NCBI GenBank assembly: GCA_017744365.1
Contig: JAGIBL010000006.1
Location: forward strand, 124,001 to 188,000
Direction of reading: 5' to 3'
DNA length: 64,000 nt
Source of the DNA: Nocardioidaceae bacterium
GTDB taxonomy: Bacteria > Actinomycetota > Actinomycetes > Propionibacteriales > Nocardioidaceae
The notes under the pieces were generated by a model. The model saw nothing but the letters and a program-made list of their open reading frames with translations, was not told the DNA's origin and ran no database searches. The position numbers were made by a program, and so were the translations under genes. Positions 32,959 to 41,313 of this stretch are shown here, in pieces. Position 1 is the stretch's first letter. Each line of letters starts with the position of its first letter.

Positions 32959-34025
32959 CGGCCCACCAGCCAGGTGCGCAGGGTCTGCTCGCAGTGACGG
33001 ATCTGCTCCAGGGGCACGTGTTCCTCCTGCTTGTGGGCGAGCATCGGGTCGCCCGGACCGTAGTTGACGGCCGGGATGCCGAGGCCGGTGAACCGAGCCA
33101 CGTCGGTCCAGCCGAACTTCGGCTTCACCTCGCCGCCGACCGCCTCGGTGAACGCCTTCGCGGCGGGCAGCTCGAGGCCCGGCAGCGCACCGGGCGCGGT
33201 GTCGGTGAGCACGACGTCGTACCCCGCGAAGAAGTCGCGGACGAAGGCGAGCGCCTCCTCCTCGGAGCGGTCCGGCGCGAACCGGTAGTTGACGGTGACC
33301 ACGCACCTGTCCGGGATCACGTTGGTGGCGACGCCGCCGCTGATGAGCACCGCGTTGAGGCCCTCGTGGTACTCCAGCCCGTCGATGACGGGCCGGCGGG
33401 GCTCGTACGACGACAGCCGCCGGAGCACCTCGCCGGCCCCGTGGATCGCGTTGACGCCGCGCCACGCGCGCGCCGAGTGCGCCCGCTCGCCGGGCACGGT
33501 CACCTCGACGCGCAGGGTGCCCTGGCAGCCGGCCTCGACGATCGCGTCCGAGGGCTCCATCAGGATGGCGAAGTCGGCGTCGACCAGGTCCGGCCGCTCC
33601 TCGGCGATGCGGCGCAGCCCGTTCGCGGAGGCCTCGATCTCCTCGCACTCGTAGAAGACGTAGGTGACGTCGCGGACCGGCTCGGCCAGCGTGGCGGCCA
33701 GCCGCAGCGCGACCGCGACGCCGCCCTTCATGTCGCAGGTGCCGAGGCCGTGCAGCAGAGTGCCGTCGTTGCGGGCGGGGAGGTTGTCGTTGAGCGGGAC
33801 GGTGTCGACGTGCCCGGCGATCACCACGCGCTCGGCGCGGCCGAGGTCGGTCCGGGCCACCAGCGAGTTGCCCAGCCGGGTGAGGGCGAGGTGGTCGTAC
33901 CCGGCGAGCGCGCCCTCGATGGCGTCGGTGATCTGCTGCTCGTTCCGGCTGACCGACTCGATGTTCACCAGCGCCTCGGTCAGGGCGACGGCGTCGGCGG
34001 TGAGGTCCAGACCCATGCGGGCCAT
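32955..34025 (-). CDS. dapE: Succinyl-diaminopimelate desuccinylase
   Basis: DapE hydrolyses N-succinyl-LL-diaminopimelate in lysine and peptidoglycan synthesis. The 356-residue M20 metallopeptidase has GHVDTVPLNDN, LHGLGTCDMKGG, YECEEIEASANGL and EPSDAIVEAGCQGTLR. The second ATG (34016) has CAGG at better spacing than ATG 34025, so the true start may be three codons later. dapD and dapC lie nearby, completing the succinylase branch except DapF/DapB. Confidence 0.96.
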   Translation of the reverse strand: MARMGLDLTADAVALTEALVNIESVSRNEQQITDAIEGALAGYDHLALTRLGNSLVARTDLGRAERVVIAGHVDTVPLNDNLPARNDGTLLHGLGTCDMKGGVAVALRLAATLAEPVRDVTYVFYECEEIEASANGLRRIAEERPDLVDADFAILMEPSDAIVEAGCQGTLRVEVTVPGERAHSARAWRGVNAIHGAGEVLRRLSSYEPRRPVIDGLEYHEGLNAVLISGGVATNVIPDRCVVTVNYRFAPDRSEEEALAFVRDFFAGYDVVLTDTAPGALPGLELPAAKAFTEAVGGEVKPKFGWTDVARFTGLGIPAVNYGPGDPMLAHKQEEHVPLEQIRHCEQTLRTWLVGR

Positions 34026-34029
34026 CCTG

Positions 34030-34752
34030 TCAGGACTCAGGGAACACGCAGAACTCGTTCCCCTCGGGATCGGCGAGAACCGTCCAGGCGATCGGACGCG
34101 TCTTGCCCGGAACCTCCCACAGCTTGGTCGCGCCCCGAGCCAGGAACTCCTCGACGTCGCCGTACACGTCCCAGTGCCAGCGGTTCTTCACCGTCTTGGG
34201 CTCCGGGGAGTCGCTGAACACCCAGGCCTCGAACGGCATCCCGGGCACGTCCTCGAGCCAGCGCCAGTCCGGGTGCTCGGTGCCGTGCACGGTGGCGCCG
34301 AAGACCTCGGCCCACCAGTCGGTCAGCGACGCCGCGTTGACGGTGTCCACCACCAGCTCGTAGGTCCGGTACGGCGTGAGCTTGGCGGGGTCGCGGACGA
34401 ACGCGCAGAACTCGCCGCCCTCGGGGTCCTCCATCACCGTCCAGTGGATCTCGTCGTCCTCGGCGCGCTGCACCGTCGCGCCGAGCGCCAGCACGGAGTC
34501 GACGGAGTCGGTGTTGATGTCCAGGTGCACCCGGTGCTTGACGTCGGCCTTCTTCTCCGGGACCGGGCAGATCGCGATGCCCATCCCCTCCTCGGTGCCG
34601 ACCACGTCTCCCGGGTCGCGCGGGTCGTCGGAGACCTTGTACTCGCAGCCGGTGACCGCGGCCCAGAACCGGCCCAGGTCACGCGACGGCCCGTCGGGGC
34701 CGTCGTACACGTCGAGACAGAGCTCCTTGAAGCGCGCGATGCCGTTGGTCAT
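34030..34752 (-). CDS. Tandem VOC-domain (glyoxalase-like) protein
   Basis: This 240-residue protein contains two VOC-fold halves, each ending in a repeat of the form W-T-V-x-x-D-P-E-G-x-E-F-C (HWTVMEDPEGGEFCAF about 103-118, AWTVLADPEGNEFCVF about 223-238). Such duplicated Glyoxalase_6-type proteins are common in actinobacteria, with no known substrate. It is divergent from dapD across only 30 bp. Confidence 0.9.
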   Translation of the reverse strand: MTNGIARFKELCLDVYDGPDGPSRDLGRFWAAVTGCEYKVSDDPRDPGDVVGTEEGMGIAICPVPEKKADVKHRVHLDINTDSVDSVLALGATVQRAEDDEIHWTVMEDPEGGEFCAFVRDPAKLTPYRTYELVVDTVNAASLTDWWAEVFGATVHGTEHPDWRWLEDVPGMPFEAWVFSDSPEPKTVKNRWHWDVYGDVEEFLARGATKLWEVPGKTRPIAWTVLADPEGNEFCVFPES

Positions 34753-34770
34753 GCGTTGCAGCCTGCCAGA

Positions 34771-34776
34771 TAGCCT
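34771..34776 (+). promoter_or_regulatory. -10 element TAGCCT of dapD (leaderless), shared with the divergent promoter
   Basis: TAGCCT lies 6 nt before the dapD ATG. On the other strand TATCTG (34772-34767) uses the same TA step and faces the VOC gene, so the two -10 elements overlap. Confidence 0.5.
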
Positions 34777-34782
34777 GACCCC

Positions 34783-35724
34783 ATGCCCGCTGAGTTTTCC
34801 GCGCCGACGCACGCCTGGGGTCACGGCCTCGCCACCGTGGCCGAGGACGGCACCGTCCTGGACACCTGGTACCCCGCGCCCGCCCTCGGCGAGGCTCCTG
34901 CCGACGCGACCCCGCCCGCGTCCCTGACCGCGCTGGCCGGCAAGGACGACGTACGACGGGTGCGCACCGACGTGGTCACCACGAGCATCGTGCTCGCCGA
35001 CGCCCCGGCCGACGCCAGCGACGTGTACCTCCGGCTGCACCTGCTCAGCCACCGCCTGGTCGCCCCGCACGGCGTCGACCTGACCGGCATCTTCGGCCTG
35101 CTCGCCAACGTCGTGTGGACCAGCCGCGGGCCGTGCTCGCCGGCCGGCTTCGAGGAGGTCCGTGCCGGGCTCCGGGCGAGCGGTCCGGTCGAGGTCTTCG
35201 GCGTGGACAAGTTCCCGCGGATGACCGACTACGTGCTGCCCACCGGCGTCCGCATCGCCGATGCCGACCGGGTCCGGCTCGGCGCGCACCTGGCCGAGGG
35301 CACCACGGTGATGCACGAGGGCTTCGTGAACTTCAACGCCGGCACGCTCGGCACCAGCATGGTCGAGGGCCGCATCTCCGCGGGCGTGGTCGTCGGCGAC
35401 GGCTCCGACATCGGCGGTGGCGCCTCGATCATGGGCACCCTGTCCGGCGGCGGCACCCAGGTCATCTCGATCGGCCGTCGCTGCCTGCTCGGCGCGAACG
35501 CCGGCGTCGGCATCTCGCTCGGCGACGACTGCGTGGTGGAGGCCGGCTGCTACGTGACCGCGGGCACCAAGGTCACCCTCAAGGACGGGACCGTCGTGAA
35601 GGCACTGGAGCTCTCCGGCGCCGACCACGTGCTGTTCCGCCGCAACTCCGTGAGCGGCGCCGTCGAGGCGGTGCCGTGGCAGGCCGAGGGCATCGCGCTC
35701 AACGCCGACCTGCACGCCAACTGA
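34783..35724 (+). CDS. dapD: Tetrahydrodipicolinate N-succinyltransferase
   Basis: DapD transfers succinyl from succinyl-CoA to tetrahydrodipicolinate. The 313-residue protein has the actinobacterial N-terminal domain and a left-handed beta-helix with hexapeptide repeats (about 160-260) and the stretch [19 protein letters not shown]. Length agrees with actinobacterial DapD. Apparently leaderless. Confidence 0.97.
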   Translation: MPAEFSAPTHAWGHGLATVAEDGTVLDTWYPAPALGEAPADATPPASLTALAGKDDVRRVRTDVVTTSIVLADAPADASDVYLRLHLLSHRLVAPHGVDLTGIFGLLANVVWTSRGPCSPAGFEEVRAGLRASGPVEVFGVDKFPRMTDYVLPTGVRIADADRVRLGAHLAEGTTVMHEGFVNFNAGTLGTSMVEGRISAGVVVGDGSDIGGGASIMGTLSGGGTQVISIGRRCLLGANAGVGISLGDDCVVEAGCYVTAGTKVTLKDGTVVKALELSGADHVLFRRNSVSGAVEAVPWQAEGIALNADLHAN

Positions 35725-35737
35725 CCCGGGCGCTCGC

Positions 35738-36607
35738 GTGAGTCCCCGTCGACGCCGACGGGCCGGGTTCGTCTGGTTCGTCTTCCTCGCCGTCCTGGCC
35801 GTGGTGGCCGGCGTCGGCGTGGCGGTCTGGCGCGGCACCGGGCCGCTGCCCGACCCCGAGGCGTGTACGGCGACCGCGGCCGGGCGCTCGGTCGGGCTCT
35901 CCCCCGAGCAGTCCCGCAACGCCGCGCTCATCGCCGCGATCGCGGTCAGGCGCGGGCTGCCCGCACGCGCGGCCTCGATCGCGCTCGCGACGGCGTACCA
36001 GGAGAGCAAGATCCGCAACCTGGGCCACGGCGACCGGGACTCGCTCGGCATCTTCCAGCAGCGGCCGTCGCAGGGCTGGGGCACCGCGGCCCAGATCCAG
36101 GACGAGTACTACGCGATCAACAAGTTCTACGACGCGCTGGAGAAGGTCGACGGCTACGAGACGATGCGGATCACCGAGGCCGCGCAGAAGGTGCAGCGCT
36201 CCGGCTTCCCGGAGGCCTACGAGGACCACGCGCCGGACGGGCGGGCGCTGGCCTCGGCGCTCACCGGCTACAGCACCGGCGGCTCGTTCACGTGCGTGGT
36301 GCACGCCCGCGACGGGCACCGGACCGCGGCCGCCGTCCGGCACTCGCTGACCAAGGCCTACGGGACCGGCCTGGCCGTCGCCCGCACCGGCGTCCGGCAG
36401 GACGTGACCGTCGCCGTCGGCACCGGCGTCCCCGGCCGGCGGCAGGGCTGGTCGGTGGCCGCGTACCTGCTCGCGCACGCCGCCGACCTGCGCATCCAGG
36501 CGATCTCCTTCGACGGCCGGGTCTGGAAGGTCGGCCGCGACTCGGAGCAAGGCTGGCAGGCCTCGAGGGCGGGCAAGCCCGACCGGGTGACGGTCACCTT
36601 GGGCTAG
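35738..36607 (+). CDS. Membrane-anchored lysozyme-like protein
   Basis: This 289-residue protein has a basic N-terminus, one membrane helix (about 10-30) and a lysozyme-like region (ALIAAIAVRRGLPARAASIALATAYQESKIRNL, DSLGIFQQRPSQGWG) in which Glu92 of YQES is the likely catalytic residue. The C-terminal part (about 200-285) is a separate domain without a clear match. It may be a cell-wall hydrolase. GTG start; it overlaps the convergent XRE gene by 4 bp. Confidence 0.75.
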   Translation: MSPRRRRRAGFVWFVFLAVLAVVAGVGVAVWRGTGPLPDPEACTATAAGRSVGLSPEQSRNAALIAAIAVRRGLPARAASIALATAYQESKIRNLGHGDRDSLGIFQQRPSQGWGTAAQIQDEYYAINKFYDALEKVDGYETMRITEAAQKVQRSGFPEAYEDHAPDGRALASALTGYSTGGSFTCVVHARDGHRTAAAVRHSLTKAYGTGLAVARTGVRQDVTVAVGTGVPGRRQGWSVAAYLLAHAADLRIQAISFDGRVWKVGRDSEQGWQASRAGKPDRVTVTLG

Positions 36608-36834
36608 CGCTCCAGGAACAGCACGTCCCCGACGTCGCACTGCAGTGCGTCGCAGATCGCTGTCAGCGTGGAGAAGCGGACCGCCCGCGCCCGGCCGTTC
36701 TTGAGCACCGACAGGTTCACCAGGGAGACGCCGACGCGCTCGGAGAGCTCGGTCAGCGTCATCCCGCGGTCGGCGAGCAGGGCGTCCAGACCGCAGGCGA
36801 TCCGGTGCCCCTCCTCCGGGTCGACCGGGCTCAC
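36604..36834 (-). CDS. XRE/YozG-type helix-turn-helix regulator
   Basis: A 76-residue Cro/CI-type protein (DRGMTLTELSERVGVSLVNLSVLKNGRARAVRFSTLTAICDALQC). It follows the DUF2975 membrane protein in a GTGA overlap. The perfect inverted repeat upstream of that operon is its likely operator. The pairing of a DUF2975 membrane protein with a YozG-type regulator is common in bacteria. Confidence 0.9.
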   Translation of the reverse strand: MSPVDPEEGHRIACGLDALLADRGMTLTELSERVGVSLVNLSVLKNGRARAVRFSTLTAICDALQCDVGDVLFLER

Positions 36835-37502
36835 ACCAGCCCCCGGACGTCCTCGGCCATCGCCACGCCACGTCGCCAGACCCCGGCGAGGACGAGCACC
36901 GCGGCGCCGACGAGCATCGTCCACAGCGGCAGCGAGGCGAACACGTAGTCGCGGGTCGCGACCTCGTCGCCCACCGAGGAGGACTCCACCAGCCAGCGCT
37001 CGCAGGCCCAGCTCGCCAGCGAGGCCAGCGGCGCGCCCAGGACGAGCAACAGCCCGATCACGCGCAGCCGGCGTGCGTTGGCCTCGCTGAACGGTGACGC
37101 GGTGCGCGACGTCCCCACCAGCTGGGCGAGGGTGACCGCGATGAAGGCGACGACGGCGTAGGTGAGCAGGTGCAGGCCGACGTAGCAGAGCTGCTGCAGG
37201 TTGGTCAGGCCCTGGAGGACGGCGTAGTCGGAGCTGAAGAGGGCCGCGTAGTTGCGCGGGAGCGGACTCGGCTGCCCGAGGAAGACGTAGCCCGGCTTCG
37301 CGACGGGCACGCTCGGCAGTGCGAGCGCGCGGGCGTTGCCGCCGTACAGGGAGAGCGGGTCCAGCCACCGCGGCACGTCGTCGTAGCGCAGCCGCCCGAA
37401 CCCGTTGGGCCCGAGGACCCAGAGCGCGCTCCAGAACGCGCACGCGGCGGCGACCAGCCAGAGCCCTGCCTCGACGATCCGCGTAGCCCGCACGACCACC
37501 AC
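36831..37502 (-). CDS. DUF2975 family membrane protein
   Basis: This 223-residue protein has four membrane segments (about 10-30, 105-130, 148-170, 190-212) in the order expected for DUF2975. Function unknown; such proteins are linked to small XRE regulators. The start codon (GTG 37502) is only 4 nt from a 33-bp inverted repeat, so the mRNA is short-leadered or leaderless. Confidence 0.85.
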   Translation of the reverse strand: MVVVRATRIVEAGLWLVAAACAFWSALWVLGPNGFGRLRYDDVPRWLDPLSLYGGNARALALPSVPVAKPGYVFLGQPSPLPRNYAALFSSDYAVLQGLTNLQQLCYVGLHLLTYAVVAFIAVTLAQLVGTSRTASPFSEANARRLRVIGLLLVLGAPLASLASWACERWLVESSSVGDEVATRDYVFASLPLWTMLVGAAVLVLAGVWRRGVAMAEDVRGLV

Positions 37503-37506
37503 CCAC

Positions 37507-37539
37507 TTATCGTTTTTCGTTATTATCGAAAAACGATAA
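37507..37539. promoter_or_regulatory. Perfect AT-rich inverted repeat, operator of the DUF2975-XRE operon
   Basis: TTATCGTTTTTCG (37507-37519) and CGAAAAACGATAA (37527-37539) are exact 13-bp arms around a 7-nt spacer. The minus strand contains GATAAT, a good -10, inside the repeat, so a bound regulator would block the promoter. The low GC makes it stand out strongly. Confidence 0.85.
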
Positions 37540-37557
37540 ATCTCGCCGCGAGGCCCG

Positions 37558-38667
37558 TCAAGAGGTCAGGCGGGTGACCGCGGCGTCGATGCGCTCGTCG
37601 GTGGCGGTGATCGCGACCCGCACGTGCCGCCCTCCCGCGACCCCGTAGAACGAGCCCGGGGCGACCAGGATGCCGCGCTCGGCAAACCAGGCGACGGTCT
37701 CCCAGCAGTCCTCGTCGCGACTGGACCACAGGTACAGCGACGCCTCGGAGTGGTCGACCCGGAACCCGGCCCGCTCCAGCGCGTCCTTCAGCTTCGTACG
37801 TCGTGCGGCGTAGCGAGCGTGCTGCTCGTCCACGTGCGCGTCGTCATCGAGGGCGGCGATCATCGCGCGCTGCTGCGGCCCGGGCAGCTGCAGGCCGAGG
37901 TTCTTGCGGACCGCGAGCAGCTCGCCCACCACGGCCGGGTCGCCCGCCACGAACGCACACCGGTACCCGGCCAGGTTGGACCGCTTGGACAGCGAGTGCA
38001 CCGCCAGGATGCCGTCGTGCGAGCCGCCGCAGACGTCCGGGTGCAGGACCGAGACGGGCTTCTCGGGTCCCCAGCCGAGCTCGAGGTAGCACTCGTCGGA
38101 GACCAGCAGCACGCCGCGCTCGCGGCACCAGTCGACGACCTTGCGCAGGTGGTCGACGGGCAGCACCCGGCCGGTGGGGTTCGACGGCGAGTTGATCCAG
38201 ACGAGACGCGGCGTCTCGGGCCCGAGCGACAGCAGCGAGTCGGTGGCGATCGTCCGGGCCCCGGCCAGCACCGCCCCCACCTCGTACGTCGGGTAGGCGA
38301 GCTCCGGGTAGACGACCAGGTCGCCCGGCCCGATGCCCAGGTGTCCCGCCATCGAGGCGATCAGCTCCTTGGAGCCGATCACCGGCAGCACCCCGTCGAT
38401 GCCGAGCCCGGTCACCCCGAACCGCCGGGAGAGCCAGTCCACGCAGGCCTGCCGGGTCTCGGGCAGACCGATCGTCAGCGGGTACCCGGGCGAGTCGGCG
38501 GCGTCGCGCAGCGCCAGCTGGACGATCTCCGGGGTCGGGTCGACCGGCGTGCCGACGGAGAGGTCGACGATCCCGCCGGGATGCGCGCGCGCCTTCTCGG
38601 CGTACGAGGTCAGGTGGTCCCAGGGAAAGTCCGGGAGCCTGGCCGAGACCCGGTCGGTGATGCTCAG
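37558..38667 (-). CDS. dapC: Succinyldiaminopimelate transaminase (probable CTG start)
   Basis: This class I/II PLP aminotransferase of 369 residues matches actinobacterial DapC: RLPDFPWDHLTSYAEKA, HPGGIVDLSVGTPVDPTP, NSPSNPTGRVLP, and SLSKRSNLAGYRCAF with the PLP lysine. Homology extends to the fdxA stop, and no ATG or GTG exists there. CTG 38667 overlaps that stop (CTGA) and has AGGA 5 nt upstream, so CTG is the likely start. The fdxA-dapC order is common in actinobacteria. Confidence 0.93.
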   Translation of the reverse strand: MSITDRVSARLPDFPWDHLTSYAEKARAHPGGIVDLSVGTPVDPTPEIVQLALRDAADSPGYPLTIGLPETRQACVDWLSRRFGVTGLGIDGVLPVIGSKELIASMAGHLGIGPGDLVVYPELAYPTYEVGAVLAGARTIATDSLLSLGPETPRLVWINSPSNPTGRVLPVDHLRKVVDWCRERGVLLVSDECYLELGWGPEKPVSVLHPDVCGGSHDGILAVHSLSKRSNLAGYRCAFVAGDPAVVGELLAVRKNLGLQLPGPQQRAMIAALDDDAHVDEQHARYAARRTKLKDALERAGFRVDHSEASLYLWSSRDEDCWETVAWFAERGILVAPGSFYGVAGGRHVRVAITATDERIDAAVTRLTS

Positions 38668-38990
38668 TGGTCCTGGTTCTGCGGGGGAAGCGCCGCGATC
38701 ATCGGGGCGTCCTGGTCGATGACGCCCATCTTGGCGGCACCGCCCGGCGAGCCGAGGTCGTTGAAGAAGGCCACGTTCGCGTCGTAGTACTCCTTCCACT
38801 CCGAGGGCGTGTCGTCCTCGTAGTAGATGGCCTCGACGGGGCAGACCGGCTCGCAGGCGCCGCAGTCGACGCACTCGTCCGGGTGGATGTAGAGCATCCT
38901 CTTGCCCTCGTAGATGCAGTCGACGGGGCACTCGTCGACGCAGGCGCGGTCCTTCACATCGACACAAGGCTGGGCGATGACGTAGGTCAC
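38664..38990 (-). CDS. fdxA: Seven-iron ferredoxin FdxA
   Basis: This 108-residue ferredoxin has Cys9, Cys17, Cys21, Cys25, Cys40, Cys43, Cys46 and Cys50 in the pattern of a 3Fe-4S plus 4Fe-4S protein (VDECPVDCIYEGKRM, DECVDCGACEPVCPVEAI). GTG 38990 is preceded by AGGAGG with 6-nt spacing. It is co-transcribed with dapC. Confidence 0.96.
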   Translation of the reverse strand: MTYVIAQPCVDVKDRACVDECPVDCIYEGKRMLYIHPDECVDCGACEPVCPVEAIYYEDDTPSEWKEYYDANVAFFNDLGSPGGAAKMGVIDQDAPMIAALPPQNQDH

Positions 38991-39034
38991 CTGGATCCTC
39001 CTGAGGTCTTCGTCCGGGGCGGACGAGGCCAGCC

Positions 39035-39040
39035 TAGTAT
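39035..39040 (+). promoter_or_regulatory. -10 element TAGTAT, leaderless start
   Basis: TAGTAT lies 7 nt before GTG 39048 of the GNAT gene, placing the start of transcription at the start codon. Confidence 0.5.
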
Positions 39041-39047
39041 CCCGACC

Positions 39048-40004
39048 GTGGCGCCCGAGGACAGACCCACGTTTCGACACGTGACCAAATCAGGGCTGGG
39101 TTCGTCCCTGGGCCCGGCGGTGGTCGGTCAGCGCGTCGTCGTGCGGCGGATCCTGCCCGGGGAGGCCGGCCCGACCGGCGGCCCGGCGTTCACCGACGTG
39201 CTCGGCACCTGCGAGTCCTGGGGCGAGGACACGATGACCGTGCGCACCGAGGACGGCACCCTGGTCACCATCGCGACCGCGGACATCGTCTCCGGCAAGC
39301 CGGTGCCGCCGCGGCCCAGCATCCGCCAGCGGGTCAGCGCTCGCGAGGCCGAGTCGCACGCCGAGCCGCACTGGCCGGGCGTGCGGCGCACTGCCCTGGG
39401 CGAGTGGCAGCTGCGGATCGAGCCGGAGCCGAAGGACCGGCCCGGCAGGGGGCCGCGCAAGCGCGCCAACTCCTGCCTGGCGATGGGCGATCCGGGGATG
39501 GCGCCGGCCGAGGCCGCGCACGCCGTCCGGGACTTCTACGACTCCCACGACCGCACCCCCATGGTGCAGGTGGAGGCCGGCTCCGAGGTCGAGGACTGGT
39601 TCGCAGCCTCGGGCTGGTCGGTCGTGCCCGGCGGCGACGCGTTGTTCCTGCTGGGCTCGCTGGCCCGCGCGCGCCGGCTGCTGGGCGTCCCCGTCGAGGA
39701 GGCGGTGGTCACCGCCGACGGGCCGCGCGCGCAGGCCACCCTCGGCGAGAGGGCGTTCGGCAATGCTGCCCTGGACGGGGACTGGCTGGGCGTGCACGAC
39801 CTCGAGGTCGAGCAGTCCGTACGACGGCGCGGACTGGCCCGCGCGGTGCTGAGCGCGCTGCTCGAGTGGGGCGCCGAGCAGGGAGCGACGACGGTGTGGC
39901 TGCACGTGGAGACCGGCAACGAGCCGGCCATCGCGCTCTACGAGACGCTGGGTCTCGCCGAGCACCACGGCTGCCGCTACTACGCCCTCACTCCAGGCCG
40001 CTGA
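39048..40004 (+). CDS. GNAT family N-acetyltransferase
   Basis: This 318-residue protein has a C-terminal GNAT domain (LEVEQSVRRRGLARAVLSALLEWGAEQGATTVWLHVE, EPAIALYETLGL) and an N-terminal region (about 1-150) with a small beta-barrel-like segment and basic linker, possibly a second degenerate GNAT half. The acyl acceptor is unknown. The 3' end overlaps mshB convergently by 17 nt. Confidence 0.9.
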   Translation: MAPEDRPTFRHVTKSGLGSSLGPAVVGQRVVVRRILPGEAGPTGGPAFTDVLGTCESWGEDTMTVRTEDGTLVTIATADIVSGKPVPPRPSIRQRVSAREAESHAEPHWPGVRRTALGEWQLRIEPEPKDRPGRGPRKRANSCLAMGDPGMAPAEAAHAVRDFYDSHDRTPMVQVEAGSEVEDWFAASGWSVVPGGDALFLLGSLARARRLLGVPVEEAVVTADGPRAQATLGERAFGNAALDGDWLGVHDLEVEQSVRRRGLARAVLSALLEWGAEQGATTVWLHVETGNEPAIALYETLGLAEHHGCRYYALTPGR

Positions 40005-40896
40005 ACAGGTCCGTCTCCAGCCCGTCGCCGTTGAGCAGGCTGCCCTTGGCGCCCTTGGCGAGCCGGTAGTACTCGAAGCCCCAGGCCTCGACGCCGACGT
40101 TGTTGGAGAGCGCGAAGAACGGCCCGTCGGTGGTGATCTGGGTGGCGTGCGCGGCCAGCGCGTCCATCTTCTGCTGGTGGAAGGCGGTGCCGTCGATGAC
40201 CGCTGCGAGGTCGGCGTCGGGGTTCACGAACGGCGGCATCGGGCCGTCCGGGTCCATCCCCTCGAACGTGGTGGTGTCGCCGGCCTCGCGCAGCCGCCGC
40301 AGGCCCTCGCGCAGCCGGCTCTCCGACATCGCGTTCCAGTAGATCTTCGCGATGTCGTGGGCCGGGCCGAGATCGCGCCGGTAGGACTCGACGGCGGCCA
40401 GCGAGGCGGCGTACGTCGCGACCCGGTGCGCCTGGATGTGGTCGGGGTGGCCGTAGTTGCCGAACTCGTCGTAGGCGACCAGCACCTGCGGGCGCACCTC
40501 GCGGATCACCGCGACCAGGTGGTTGGCGGCCTCGGTCAGGTCGGCGTGCCAGAAGGCGTTCTCGTGGATCGTGTCGGCCGGGATCGCGTGCCCGTCCTCG
40601 TGCCACTTCATCCCGGAGTCGCGATAGGTGCCGAACCCGCCGAGCCAGCGGTAGTCGGTCACGCCGAGGTGCTTCATGGCGTTGTCGAGCTCGATCTTGC
40701 GCTGGTCGGCGAGGGCGTCGTCCTTGTCGGCGGCCAGGTGCTCCAGCTCGGGGACGAGGATCTCCCCCATCTCGCCGGCGGTGCAGGTGACCAGGGTGAC
40801 CCCGACGCCCTCGGCGACGTACTTCGCCATGGTGGCGCCGTTGTTGATGCTCTCGTCGTCCGGGTGGGCGTGCACGAGCAGCAGGTGCTTGTCCAT
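39988..40896 (-). CDS. mshB: Mycothiol biosynthesis deacetylase MshB
   Basis: MshB removes the acetyl group from GlcNAc-inositol in mycothiol synthesis. The 302-residue LmbE-like zinc protein has His11-Pro-Asp-Asp14 in VHAHPDDESINNG, YDEFGNYGHPDHIQAHRV, and GTYRDSGM. Length and motifs favour MshB over the related mycothiol conjugate amidase Mca. It is preceded by TAGGGT at leaderless spacing. Confidence 0.9.
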   Translation of the reverse strand: MDKHLLLVHAHPDDESINNGATMAKYVAEGVGVTLVTCTAGEMGEILVPELEHLAADKDDALADQRKIELDNAMKHLGVTDYRWLGGFGTYRDSGMKWHEDGHAIPADTIHENAFWHADLTEAANHLVAVIREVRPQVLVAYDEFGNYGHPDHIQAHRVATYAASLAAVESYRRDLGPAHDIAKIYWNAMSESRLREGLRRLREAGDTTTFEGMDPDGPMPPFVNPDADLAAVIDGTAFHQQKMDALAAHATQITTDGPFFALSNNVGVEAWGFEYYRLAKGAKGSLLNGDGLETDLFSGLE

Positions 40897-40903
40897 GCGG
40901 ACG

Positions 40904-40909
40904 ACCCTA
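40904..40909 (-). promoter_or_regulatory. -10 element TAGGGT of mshB, leaderless start
   Basis: On the minus strand TAGGGT lies 7 nt before ATG 40896. Confidence 0.45.
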
Positions 40910-41290
40910 GTCGGAGGACCCTCGGAGCAGCGCCGTGATTTCCGGCACGAAGGGCCGGTCCGCGGCGAGCCAGTCCAGGGAGCCGAGCCCGCCGGCTCCG
41001 TGCCACCACACCGCGTCGTGCTCACCGGCGCTCGGGATCGGCTCGCCCGCGAGCAGGACCGCGGTGGCCACCCGCAGCGCCAGGCCGGGGCGGATCTCCA
41101 CGGTGCCGTCGAGCCAGCCGGTCACCGCGACCACGCAGCCGAGCTCCTCAGCGACCTCGCGGACCAGCGCCGCCGCGGGCTCCTCGTCGTCCTCGACCTT
41201 GCCGCCGGGGAACTCCCAGCCGTCGCCGGTCCGCCGGGCCAGCAGGACGCGCCCGTCCCGCACGACGGCGGCACCGACCACGAGCTGCAT
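40907..41290 (-). CDS. Nudix hydrolase (MutT-like)
   Basis: This 127-residue protein has the Nudix box GGKVEDDEEPAAALVREVAEELG and the typical MutT-like start VVGAAVVRDGRVLLARRTGDGWEFPGG, so an oxidised nucleotide or NDP substrate is likely. It is divergent from the 336-residue protein gene across 23 bp. Confidence 0.92.
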   Translation of the reverse strand: MQLVVGAAVVRDGRVLLARRTGDGWEFPGGKVEDDEEPAAALVREVAEELGCVVAVTGWLDGTVEIRPGLALRVATAVLLAGEPIPSAGEHDAVWWHGAGGLGSLDWLAADRPFVPEITALLRGSSD

Positions 41291-41297
41291 GCCCGAC

Positions 41298-41307
41298 AGC
41301 GTAGGTT
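41298..41307. promoter_or_regulatory. Bidirectional promoter with overlapping -10 elements
   Basis: Plus-strand TAGGTT (41302-41307) is 6 nt before GTG 41314, and minus-strand TACGCT (41303-41298) is 7 nt before ATG 41290. The two share the TA step at 41302-41303, so both genes appear leaderless and compete for one opening site. Confidence 0.65.
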
Positions 41308-41313
41308 GACGCG

